NCBI GenBank assembly: GCA_951799445.1 | Contig: OX637291.1 | Coordinates: forward strand, 11,968,501-12,032,500 | DNA from: Pseudisothecium myosuroides | Lineage: Eukaryota; Streptophyta; Bryopsida; Hypnales; Lembophyllaceae | Reading direction: 5' to 3' | Length of the DNA stretch: 64,000 bases | In this document: positions 22,901-34,292 of the stretch, one piece after another | Position numbering within the stretch: the first letter of the stretch is position 1 | How the letters are laid out: each line of letters starts with the position of its first letter | Position numbers and translations under genes: made by a program | The notes under the pieces: model-generated | The model's input: only the letters and a program-made list of their open reading frames with translations | The model's database searches: none | Told to the model about the DNA's origin: nothing

Positions 22901-25142
22901 AAGGTTCAAAATTGGTGACCTACCACTTTGTCCCGTTTGATGAGTGGTTTAAAAGCACAAGTTCAACATTCTAAAAGCACCTCTTTTATTGGCTGAAGCT
23001 ACAACTTGTTTTGACAAGCATTTATGGGTGAATGCAAGAAACACCTGTACTATTTTGCTTCACACCTTGTACGCTGATTTGTTTTTTGGTCATAACATTT
23101 GCATTTTGGCTCCAAATGACTCAAGATCTACAAATAAGGTACTCATGACTATTATACACCTTGCCTAATTTTTGTGTAATTTTCAAAAATAATTTATTTT
23201 CCAAAAATAGAACCCAATTTTATGTCACACTTGCCAATTTGGAGATTTTTAGTACTATTTAGTATCCAAAAAAACGAATTTTAAGCTGAAATTTGGAGGG
23301 GATGGTCTTCTAGTAGACTTGTAGCTATTGTCCAAAGGAATTCTAAAATTAATTAATTGCATGTGGTGTGGAAGTCCACAAAATGCGCTTCTTTTTGCTT
23401 GCATTTTGTAACATATAAAATATTATTTTGGACTTTTTTTGGGTGAATGACCATCTCCATAGAGTTCTTACAAACAGCCAATTTTTATTTTATGTATTTA
23501 CTTTTGTTTCCTATTTTTAACTAATTAATACATCAAAGTATCCATTTTCTTGAGATTTGGCACTTTTCTAGTTTTCTTGCTTAGAGAATTTTTCTATGCA
23601 TTTCCTTTAGTGGTTACCTTCATTTTAAAGGTGTATACATTAGCCATATTTTTTTATTTTTTTGAAATTAATTTTTCTAATTTTAAAATACTCCAAAAAA
23701 AAGGCCTGAGTATTGTAAAACGCAACAAAACCAACACGTGTTTCTTGCATTCATCCTTATTCACAACTAGTTAGCCCACCCAATACAACATTTATTAAAT
23801 CACATCTTTATCAACTTTAAACCCTCCATGAATATATGTGAACTTGGTGTCATTCTTTGATAATAACATCCAATTGTTTGTCCAAAAAAAATGATTTACC
23901 CACTCTACGGAAATGGGAGGGTCCTATAGATGTCAAAATTGGGTGATTGACGCCATTGGGTTGTTCTACCTTAACTTACATTTTTTTTCTAAGGGTGGGT
24001 TCAATACTCATAAGATAAAGCAACCAATTGCAGTAAGAAATTTTAGAAGTTTGTCTTCATGTTATTGCTACAATTTTTTCAATTTTTTCCCTCACATAAA
24101 GACAAGTGTGAGAAATAGTGAGAGCAATTGAAATTATATTTTTTCAAAAAAAGTACGAATTTGTTATGAATTCAAGTGTGTTGCCATCCCGATTGCCCTA
24201 AAGAGTTTCAAGACTACCTCCACATCAACAAAAATTGTATGAATCTGGAATGCTCATTGTACTCACCTAAAGCAATTACAATATTTTTTAATATGGAAGG
24301 CCTAAAAAAGTCACTTTCTATACTATATTTATGCTAAAAAGCTAAAAGTTACTATTGAGGTCACTAATCACTCCATTACTATTACTTAAGACATTGGTTG
24401 TGGCCCAACTTTCATTTTTTGAACCCCCTCTAGTAATGAGGTCATTATCTAGGTGTCTATCTTGGGTCTTTTGACCTTAGTGGGTTGTTCTACCTTAATT
24501 ATAATCCTATTGACAACAATAATTATAAGATAAACTACAAAAAATAGTGAAATTAGGTTGTCTTGATAATTAGGTTGTCTTACTCTAAGGAAGATACTTT
24601 ACAAGCCATTAATGTCAACAAATACTTCTACATATATTTCCATTTGTACATATGGAGGTTCATGAGTCCCAATTATAACAATACCTAACTCAAAAGTAGT
24701 GCATTCTTGTACAATAACATGAAATATTTATATAGTATCAAATGTCAAGAAATTAGTATGGACCAACCTAATTTCACTATTTTGTGTAGCTTGACAAGCA
24801 AAAGACCCATGACAGACAATTTTTTTTTCAATAAATGAGATTTGGACTACATGAGGCTAAATTAATGGCTATAATTAATGCCCTGGATGATGGTGATGGA
24901 GTAATTAGTGATTGCAATAAGAATTTCTACCTTATGAGTTCATTACAAGAAGTGACTTTTTCAGGCCTTCATGTTGTAGCCATGTTAGGAAATATTGTGA
25001 CTGCTTCAGATGCCTATTATAGATACATTCTTTGTTATTTGGAGTATAGTCTAGAGACTCTTTTGGGCCAATTGGGCAACATACTTCAAAAATTCATAAC
25101 AAATTCATAATTTGTAGGGAAAAAAAATTCCCCTAATTTCTC

Positions 25143-25247
25143 ACATTTGTCTTTATATGGATTAAATTTTTTTCTTCAACAAGGCAAACAGATCATTTTG
25201 CATGTCATAGGCTAGTTTACCTTTATTGCGCCTAAAATTGAGCATTA
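25143..25247. repeat. 105-bp direct repeat, copy 1
   Basis: ACATTTGTCTTTATATGG through GAGCATTA recurs at 26240-26344 with about 6 differences, same orientation, 1097 bases apart. The pair flanks the CATTA-ended element at 25555-26102. Confidence 0.85.
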
Positions 25248-25554
25248 AGGTAGATCAGCCCTTCACTGTCTACCTCTCAATTCCGTGCCCTACTGTTTGG
25301 CCCCAATTGCGTGAGCTGGCCCATCCAAATCTGTCTAGAAAAGATCCTAAACCATTTAAGGTTCTGACAAAATCTGACAAGATTATGGCTTTAATGTCAA
25401 CGTGGGGTAACATGTCAACCCTTGATTGGTGGATTCTTAAGTGCTAATAGATACACAGAAGGACGGTTTTGGGTTGTTGATAGGGTGTTTATGACTCTAG
25501 TCTATGGGCGGTTCTGTAATTTCAGGTTGATTACTTCAAAAATTCACAGAAATT

Positions 25555-26102
25555 CATTAGAAGAAAAATGGACCCTCATGAGGTCTGTGAGTTCCCGGAC
25601 AGCAGGGAACGCTGTCCGGATAAACAATTTTTTTTTTTTTTTGGGGGGGTGGGTGAGTGGGTGGGTGGGGGGCCAGCGAACGGGGGGCCTATTCAGGACA
25701 GCGAACTGGCGGGACAATGCAATAAAATAATTTAAAAAATATTAAAATTATATTAATATTAAAAAAAATACAGAATTTCAGAATTCTCAAATCTGATGTG
25801 ACCGAAATTTTCCTCGTCACCCTGAATCATTATTTTATTATTATTTTTATTATTATTTTTAAATTTTTAATATTATTTTAATGTTATTTTATATTTTTTT
25901 ATTATATATATATTTTTAAATTTTTAAATATTTTTAAATATTTAAATATTTTTTAAATATTTTTTTATTGTGGCCATTATTCATTATTGATGATGAATAG
26001 TGGCCATTGTCCCCCAAAGGGACTGTGAGTTCCATTGCGGGGAACTCACAGCCCCTTTGCAAAGGGAAGGAGCCCTCCCGAGGGCCCATTTTTCTTCTAA
26101 TG
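25555..26102. mobile_element. CATTA-ended element (548 bp) with GC-rich hairpin caps
   Basis: The left end CATTAGAAGAAAAATGGACC and the right end read inward CATTAGAAGAAAAATGGGCC match over about 23 bases. Near the left end is a hairpin CCGGACAGC/GCTGTCCGG (25595-25619) and a G-rich tract (25643-25672). Near the right end is a CTGTGAGTTCC/GGAACTCACAG hairpin (about 26024-26052). The centre is almost pure A/T. No coding frame; CACTA-like affinity inferred. Confidence 0.72.
25643..25672 (+). other. G-quadruplex-type G tract
   Basis: Five runs of three or more G (GGGGGGG, GGG, GGG, GGG, GGGGGG) separated by T or TGAGT, directly after about 16 T. Fits the G3+ N1-7 quadruplex pattern on the plus strand. 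Confidence 0.8.
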
Positions 26103-29100
26103 ACAGTTTTGATCGGAAAATTATAATTCCACATGGGTTTGGTTCGTAAAACAAGCGCACAACTCTAAAAAAATATGACCCTCTTGGAATTGGCCCCAAG
26201 ATATTCAGATTGCAAATTAGGATGGTCATAGGCCTGTCTACATTTGTCTTTATATGGATTAAATTTTTTTTTTCAATAACGCAAACAGATCATTTTGCAT
26301 GTCATAGGCTGGTTTACCTTTATTGTGCCTAAAGTTGAGCATTACATGTAATGTTGATATTGTGATTGTATAAATAATAAAACAAATTTTAGAAGGTTGA
26401 AGGTTGTGTCGATAGAGGCATGGCCTACACTAATTGTTGACCTAGGATTAGAGGTCCATCATTTTAAAATTCTAATTACACCTTTTATTGTGTTGGGATT
26501 TTTATTTTTCTTCTTTTACAACCGATAGAAATAATAAACCGTTAAAATTAATCTAATTTTTTTATGATTAGAATCTACAAAAATTTAAGTGTGTTATTCC
26601 ATACTCAAGGAGCTGTCATGATACATTGCATTAGAGCTAGCATCATCTAATTGGTGTTCATTGCCAACATAAATATGGAACTTGATTTTCAACTTTACTA
26701 AAAAAAATGGGGGAGGGGGGAGTGATTTAAATAAGATTTATCAACTACCTCTTTTTTATAATATTGTCATGTATTCAGTTTTTATATTTGAAAGAGGTAA
26801 AGGGTTGTTGCAAGAAAGAGCGTTCAAAAACTGTAGCGTTTTGTACAATATTCATTTTTTCTTTTGGATGTACTTTAAATTTTTATTTTTTATTTTTTTT
26901 AAAAGTGAAAAAATATGTTTAACGTAAACACCTTGAAGAAGAAGGTACCCTAGGAAGGAAAAGTATAGAAAAATTATTTAAGTAGGAGAACTAAAAAACT
27001 GTAAAATCTCATGAAAATAGGACCGGTCAATGCAATTTCAGATTTTAATTTGTAAATAATAAGAATTTTTTTTTTAAGAAAAACTAAAAATTGGCCATTT
27101 GGGAAGAGTTTAGAGATTTCACCAAAAGATTGATATTAAAACCATCTTCATTGTTTAGAAATTGCGTGCAATGGGAGTGTTGTTTGCATTCATGTGGAGG
27201 ATACAAAATAATATATTTTTAGACTACCTTTGGTAGAAATATGTTTTCCTACTATGCAAATAGACCATGAAAATTTCAGCTCCAGATCATTAAATTTTGG
27301 GACTCCTAATGTAGTAAAAAACCCTAAACTGTACATTGTGACAAAGTAACAAAAATAATTTTTAAATATAAAGTGATTTTTTTTTATTTCTAAAAATAAT
27401 GTATCAAATTACCATCAAGTTAAATATCTCCAATAATAATTTCATGTTCATTGGACTTTTGCTTCAAAAGTTGTAGTGGATGGTAGAAAGTCACTCTCAT
27501 TGTGACTAGTAAATAGGACCGGTCTTTCTTGCAATGACTCTAAAGGAAAGCACCTACTATGGCAATCTTCTACAAGAAATATTTAACCTTTAAATTCCTA
27601 AGGTAAAACATTTTGGTGTCAACAAATTTTGAAATTTTATATATTTTTACTAAATTAGTATTTATTATATATCATTTTTTAGGTGGATAATTATTCAACT
27701 TTATTTTAATCATCAAAATTTTAAAATATTAGTTTTTATTCTTCTATTCAAGTTCTTTTGTACTAGATATCATTTCAAAACTTAAGTTTTTCAGTCTTAC
27801 AAGCATTTGCTGATGAGACTAAAATACTTTGGAATTTGGGGGGAAAATCACATGCTAAATTCATTTAATTAATTTGTATGGTAACTTTTGATTTGGAGTA
27901 AGTTGTATAAAGTCAAGTGTACATGTTATTTTGATGTCTCTATTCCTAAATGCCTCAAAATTTTATATTTGACATGTAAGCAATTAAGCAAAGAACTTCT
28001 ATTTACTTTCAAATTTCTAACCCTCCTGCAATCTAAAGTTAATAAATTTCAATCAATATAACTATTGTGATATCAATTGTTATGATTTTTGTTTCCTATG
28101 TAATTCATAACTCTTCTAGTTTATAATCTTCCAAATACCAATACATTGCAAATTTTTTTTGTAAACTAAAAAAAGCTTTCATATTTGGTGTTGTTTAGCT
28201 TTTGCTTTCAATTTGGTATGGATATTCCAACATTTCAACTTATTTTGCACATTCAATGTTTGATTTTATTAAAGATTTGAGTTTGCATCAATGCAATGAG
28301 TCTAGAATCACATTAATTATTCCATTGGTTTCTCATATATACTCATTTTCATGAGACACAATAAAAAAGAAAGTTAAAATCAAGGATAACCCTCATTCAT
28401 CTTCCAACCTCCATATCATTTCATGTACACCTCTAGTGTTTGATTTGATTGAAAATGTGTCTTTGTTTGGGTACATGTAGTCTAAGAAGGTACAATGTAT
28501 TCCATCAAAGTATCAAATAATCCATTTCTATGAAGTAAAAAGTGGAAAAATAAAGCAAAGTCTTGGATCACATTTACAAGATATTAAGTCTATTATAAGT
28601 AGTGCATTGTCTCAGGGTTGTTAGGAAGTGAGCCTAGGAACCTAGACACCTATGATATTGGTACTTTTCATAGTTATAGGATATCTATGTTATAGGTACT
28701 TATGTTATAAGTACCTTCAATGGTTGTAGAGTTTCTACATATACCTAGGTTTTAGGTTTATAGGCTTGTATTTCTAAGCTCCCATGCTAGCCCCATTGTA
28801 CGTTGTCCCATAAATAATTTATTGTTGATTGCAATGGAAAATGCAACACAAAAATCTCATCATTTTGCCCTTTGTGTATTTAAACTTGAACATGAATGGA
28901 GGTGTCCGGCTTCTTCAACAGTGCTACTATTCCGAAATAATTCCTCAACAGAAACACTGACTGATGAAAGAAAGACCGCTCCCGTCATGCTTGATCAAAG
29001 AATGATGTGAAGACTTTCAATCAATTATTAAGCAAAATGGTCCAATACAATAGTAGTGACAGACTTCAATTTTGAGCATTCCACCACAGTCCACTATTCC

Positions 29101-29816
29101 TTTGCAAAATCTTTGTTTCTGTCACCATTTTTTGCATTCGGCAAGTACAACAGCTGAGCTCTTTCTCTTTAATTCTGTTACCTCACTGTTGAACTCCATT
29201 GCAATAAGTAGCAACTGACCATGAATAATTGTTCAGTTCTTTGAAACTGAAAGGTCGGTTCCGGCTTTTGTGGCCACAAAACAAATTGATGCAGAAAAAC
29301 AAACACAAGAACACCGACATGTTCTGAACAACCCACGTTCTTTTCATGTAGTACTACTGAACATGAGGTGGACGCATCCGGCATTAAGTTACCCCATTGG
29401 CAATCTATAGGGTACCAGAAATTCAACAGAGTCTGGGACTAATTGCTGACCATTAGTTTCTCCATTCTTGTCATGACAAATGTCCTTGGTTGGGAGTGCC
29501 AAAGTGAGCAAGGAAGTAGTCTCTTGAATGAGCAGTTTTGGAATAGTCTAGATGTTGGCTAATGGGTTCTGACCAACTTTTGGCTGCCAAAGTTTAGAGT
29601 AATTTCGATTCCAGGCATAAAATTACAAAAAAATTGGAGTCTCCATAATGATCTATTGTAGAAGTGCTTAAGTGATTGGATATGTATGGGTCAACCTCAA
29701 TTCATTTTTTGCATCTAGGTCTAAGTATTTTTTGTAGATGTTTTGAAATCAATTCTTCAACATACATACATAATGATTTTGGAGATGTACACGAAGTGAT
29801 AATGGCGGGTTTAGAC
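26103..29816. other. AT-rich spacer
   Basis: It includes copy 2 of the 105-bp direct repeat (26240-26344) and a decayed inverted-repeat element around 28623-28803. The segment 28820-29430 is less AT-rich and may be a transcribed remnant, but its open frames (28822-29010 +, 29178-29426 -) show no recognisable family. Confidence 0.45.
26240..26344. repeat. 105-bp direct repeat, copy 2
   Basis: Second copy of the repeat at 25143-25247, same orientation. Confidence 0.85.
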
Positions 29817-29828
29817 AGGGTGTGATTT

Positions 29829-30296
29829 ATTTATTTTTATTTATTTTTTGAAACAAATGAAATGGGATTTCATTGCAAGGGCAAAATATAAGAACGCTAG
29901 CCACAAGTGGCTTGGCGAGGAACAAAAGGACCATTGACAAACTACAAAGACAAATCGGCCAAAGAAACAAGTTGGGTAGCGCCCCCGTAGGTGCAACGCT
30001 AAGACAGGCTATAAGGCCTCTCATGGCTTACTAAGAGAGGGAACACTCTGAAGTGCCTTGTCGGTGAGCTAGATCAAGGAGGCTAGAAGATGAACCCTAC
30101 ATACGAGCCAGATGCAATCCAACGGGGTTGCCCTATCTTCCATCTTGGCGAAGAAATCAAACCTACACTTACGCTTCTCAAACACATTCTACAGCTTCCA
30201 TTGGACAGCCGGAGAATGTTGTGCCTTGCGGCAAACCTCCACCCACTCTACCCTCCCATAGTCAATGAGGCCTCTCCAAATGTGGCCAAGCAAAGT
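29829..30296 (-). mobile_element. Retroposed insertion (468 bp) with A-rich tail and 12-bp target duplication
   Basis: The identical 12-mer AGGGTGTGATTT flanks the segment at 29817-29828 and 30297-30308. Read on the minus strand the insert ends in an A-rich tail (AAAAAATAAATAAAAATAAA) next to the left copy, the hallmark of target-primed insertion. The minus strand has short open stretches interrupted by stops. I cannot tell a 5'-truncated LINE from a processed copy of a host transcript. Composition is clearly richer in GC than the flanks. Confidence 0.72.
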
Positions 30297-30308
30297 AGGG
30301 TGTGATTT

Positions 30309-32895
30309 TGGGTGTACCCACTTTATTAGACACTTCATTACTTTTTTTTTTTTTTTTTTAAACAAATGGACAAATTCCATCAAACACCGTACCTCATTAG
30401 TTTCATTGAGCACACAAATTAATCTAGAATGTGAATTCAACACTCCCACCTAATCAAAAACTGGGTGTCTGACAAAGGACTTGCAAGAGAGCCATATAGT
30501 AGTTGCAGTCCCGTTTTCAAGTGCCTGAAAAAGAGCCTCATCTCCTCCAAAGCCTGCATTGGCCTAATGGCAACACCCAAAGCAACTGAACCAGCACCAG
30601 CACCATCACTAAGGTCAGTCGGTCGGTAGGTCGGTAGTCTGCTCTTAAAAAGCAACCTTGTAAGAGTTGATTGCATTCAAGGGGAAAGCAGAACTCCTTT
30701 GAAACAATTTCCAGCCAATTTTCATAGGAAGAAAAATACAGAATTTTCATCAAACCCAAGTTGTTTCATATTTTTTTGACCTTCTCAGAATTAGTTACGA
30801 ATTTTTGAAGTTGAAACAAACGGTAGTAGTCCACTCAAAGCGACACCCTCCTAAAATGTACATGTACACTATTGGTACATTGTAGAAAGCAAAGTGTACC
30901 TTTGTGACAAGTTTTTTTTTTTTTTCATTTATTTTAGGCAGTACAAAAAGCGATATTCTTTGGAAGGATGAAGCTACTTACGTCCTCAAAAATGGATGAA
31001 ACTTGCAGTTTATGAATGAAATTTCATTTATTCATCCAAAATGATGTACATTCATCCAAATTTGAGTGATCCTATCCCAAGATGTGGTAGCAAACACGCG
31101 ACTGTGCCATTTCTTTATACAAGAATTGAGCGGATTATTTTTTCATTGCTTTTGAGCAATTTTTTGCTCCAAAAAAACCCACTGTTCTGTGGTTGCTTTT
31201 CGAGCACCGGCCCTCCATTTAAGGTTCCCCCAACACTTGCTCATCATGGGTCTGGACATTAACCATGAGTTCCATGAACTTATGGCAGTGCTTCTTTGCA
31301 GACTGACTCCAAGTACGTACTTAAGTACGAAGGCAGTTTTATGGGTTGAAATTGAATTATTTTGGTGCACCTAGACCTTCTCAAAAGCTCCAACTAGGCA
31401 TAATACTGACCACTCAATGGAGTCCTCCCTCCAACAAGTTGCTTGCCCCTTGTAAGGTAGGATTACTAGAATCAGTGACCCCTCCTTCTAATGGCAGAGT
31501 AGGGTGTCCTGAAATCAACAATAGTTGGCTTTGAAAAAGATGCAATTTGCTCACATATGATTGGCTCACACTTGATGAGGAATAAGTTCCAAAGGTATCC
31601 ATTTTAGCTGAACGTAGGAGACAAGATGATGGGGTTCAAATGAAGAATCCACATTTATATTGAATAAAATATTCATTCTTGAAGTTTTTGTTTTTTGTTT
31701 TTTTTTGCATTCTTCCTTGTCCTTGGTTTTGAACATATTGAGCTCAATTTATAAAGGAATTTCTCCATATCCTACAAGCTCAAATGCTTATTTTGCTTGG
31801 CAGTAGTGCTTACTAGGCTCGAGCCTCCGCAAGAGACTCCGGACTAGGACAACAATATTGTCTATGCTTCGGGGCTTTTTGGTCTGGATTTGTTGATTGG
31901 AGAGGAATGCATAGATATTTAGCCAAGAAACATGGCCAAAAGCCAAATAGAGCAACTGATATGGAAAGTTGCCCTCAACCACGAACGAACGACATGGCAT
32001 TGGATTGCTATCTTGTGCAATAGGTTCTCGATGAAAGCACACAAGTTCCTTTGCAAGTTGAACAACACATGGCTTTGTACTCCTTTCTTTGGTGAGTGGC
32101 ATGATATGTCCATTACTTTGAACTTGAAGAGATCCGCAAGCGGATAACTTGTGTAAAATAGTATCTGAGGTGTTTTAGGTTCATGTGGCTTCACATTCTT
32201 TTTCCCTTGGCTTCTGCCGTTTGTTCTTGGTTCGTTCTTAACCCTGTAAGGACGCGGGGGGGTGACCCTGGAAATCATGCATTGTATAACCGTGAGAGTC
32301 ATTGGAATAAAAAAATCCAAAAGTACTCATTGGAAGTCAAGCTACTGTAGATGTTCTCCACTTTCCACAAAAAACTCCAAGGATGAATAGTTGTAGTTCT
32401 GTCCTACATTGGAGAATCCATTGTCATTCATCGGACACTTATGGTCCGCGGCGTCCTTACTGGGTTAAAATGAACCCCGGGATTTTTTTTAAAATGCTTA
32501 TTTTCACCATATATGGTATTCCTACCTTACAATCACCGGCAAGCTCTCTGCTTCACTTAGATCAATCTGACTCTGACTCCAAAGTACCCCTCATGCAAAA
32601 TGTGTTGCAAGCATTCCACCTTGAGAGCTTTCAGACCTTCCTCAATCATGTACCTCAGCCTTAATTTAACTTACATCCATCCTTGGCTTCAGAATTGGTA
32701 CAACTGAAGCTCCTGGACTCCTGCACTCTGACAAAAATCCCATGGATTCATGGATTCATGGGTTCATGAATTCAGGCGACTTGTGATTGACATCAATTGA
32801 AATTTCTTCAGGGCATGCAAGAAATTCCGGAAACTGAGGCACACATCTCGATGCTACAACTCCACACATACACCTTCAGGAAATTATACCATATG
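30309..32895. other. Mixed spacer, no gene recognised
   Basis: It contains a homopolymer T tract (30341-30360), moderately GC-rich patches (30460-30680, 31370-31530, 31800-32160) and part of the dispersed repeat at 32320-32440. Several open frames of 60-130 codons on both strands have no family resemblance. Patches of this kind may be captured gene fragments, but none can be named. Confidence 0.45.
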
Positions 32896-32897
32896 TA

Positions 32898-34290
32898 CAG
32901 TAAGGTCTACTTCATTTACGAATTTTTGAAATCGCAGGGAAAGAAATTTCACATCTGCCAACTTTGACAGCCTCCTGAGGGCTCAAAAATTGGTCTTTGA
33001 TCATGAAATGTTTACCACAATATCATCTTTAAGTTAATTATATGTGTGCCAAATTTCAAGGCCAAATAATTTACACAAAAAAAAATATTCAAAATCTACC
33101 AAATGTGTAGTTGTAAGAAAAAATTCACTATTGCCAACTTTGACACCCTCCAAGGAGTGAATTTTTTTTTTTGTTATGAGATTTTTGTCATAGGACCATC
33201 TATATGTTGATTACATGTGTGAAAAGTTTCAAGTCCAGAAGAACCCCACAAAAATAGATATTCAAAATCTACCAACATGTGTAGTTGTGAGAAACAATTT
33301 CACTACTACCAACTTTGATACTCATGCCAAGGGTTGAAGAATTGTTTATTTACCATGAAATTTTTATGATGAAATCATCTCTATGTTAATAACATATGTG
33401 CCAAAAATAAAATTCAAAAGATTCACACAAAAAAAAAATGTTAATTCTACCAACATGTGTAGTTGTGAGAACAATTTTTTCAGCCCTTGGGATAGTGTCA
33501 TTTTTTGGGTTAAAATTTCACACGGATGTAGAAAGTCATTCTCACAACTACACATGTTGGTAGAATTAGAATATCTTTTTTTTGGTAAATCTTTTGACCT
33601 TGAAATTTGGCATACATTTTATCAATATAAAGACGATCTCATGCCAAAAATTTTATAGTAAAATATATTTTTTTCAACCCTTGGGATAGTGTCAAAGTTG
33701 GTAGTAGTGAAAATTTTCTCACATGTATACACATTGGTAGAACTAGCATATTTTTTTTTGTGTGAATCTTTTGAATTTTATTTTTGGCACACATGTTATT
33801 AACATAGAGATGATTTCATCATAAAAATTTCATGGTAAATAAACAATTCTTCAACCCTTGGCATAGTATCAAAGTTGGTAGTAGTGAAATTGTTTCTCAC
33901 AACTACACATGTTGGTAGATTTTGAATATCTATTTTTGTGGGGGTCTTTTGGACTTGAAACTTTTCACATGTGTAATCAACATATAGATGGTCCTATGAC
34001 AAAAAATTCATAACAACAAAAAAATTCAGTCCTTGGGAGGGTGTCAAAGTTGGCAATAGTGAAATTTTTCTTATGGCTACACATGTTGGTAGATTTTGAA
34101 TATTTTTTTTTGTGTAAATCATTTGGCCTTGAAATTTGGCACACATATAATTAACTTAAATATGATGTTGTGGTAAACATTTCATGATCAAAGACCAATT
34201 TTTGAGCCCTCGGGAGGCTGTCAAAGTTGGCAGATGTGAAATTTCCTTCCCTGCAATTTTAAAAATTCGTAAATGAAACAAACCTTACTG
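32898..34290. mobile_element. Fold-back element (1393 bp): inverted tandem repeats in a CAGTAAGGTCT frame
   Basis: The termini CAGTAAGGTCTACTTCATTT and, inverted, CAGTAAGGTTTGTTTCATTT are flanked by TA (32896-32897, 34291-34292). The two arms (about 32898-33470 and 33535-34290) are inverted copies. Each arm is itself an array of ~175-bp units marked by CTACCAACATGTGTAGTTGT: left arm near 33097, 33267 and 33446; right arm inverted near 33541, 33718, 33896 and 34072. The short centre (about 33470-33535) has no gene. Arms made of tandem repeats are the architecture of Fold-back transposons, here capped by the same ends as the MITE at 12862-13470. Confidence 0.85.
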
Positions 34291-34292
34291 TA

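Larger units (their letters stand above)
21775..25142. other. AT-rich spacer with dispersed repeats
   Basis: It holds copy B of the dispersed repeat (about 22265-22900), a TTA microsatellite, and otherwise unassignable AT-rich DNA. Short open frames here (for example 24835-25110 +) lack family resemblance and flanking splice or leader signals. Confidence 0.5.

Noticed and set aside
30341..30360. Poly-T tract as a second retroposon tail
   Set aside because: No matching target duplication around it; treated as simple sequence.
31788..32320. Minus-strand frames of 104 and 133 codons, and plus frame 31932-32147
   Set aside because: Mutually overlapping on both strands, no conserved motif, in a repeat-rich patch. 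Possibly captured sequence, but not supportable as a gene.
32898..34290. CRISPR-like array (regular 175-bp repeats)
   Set aside because: Units are contiguous, inverted between arms and bounded by transposon ends; there are no short repeat-spacer alternations, and the genome is eukaryotic.
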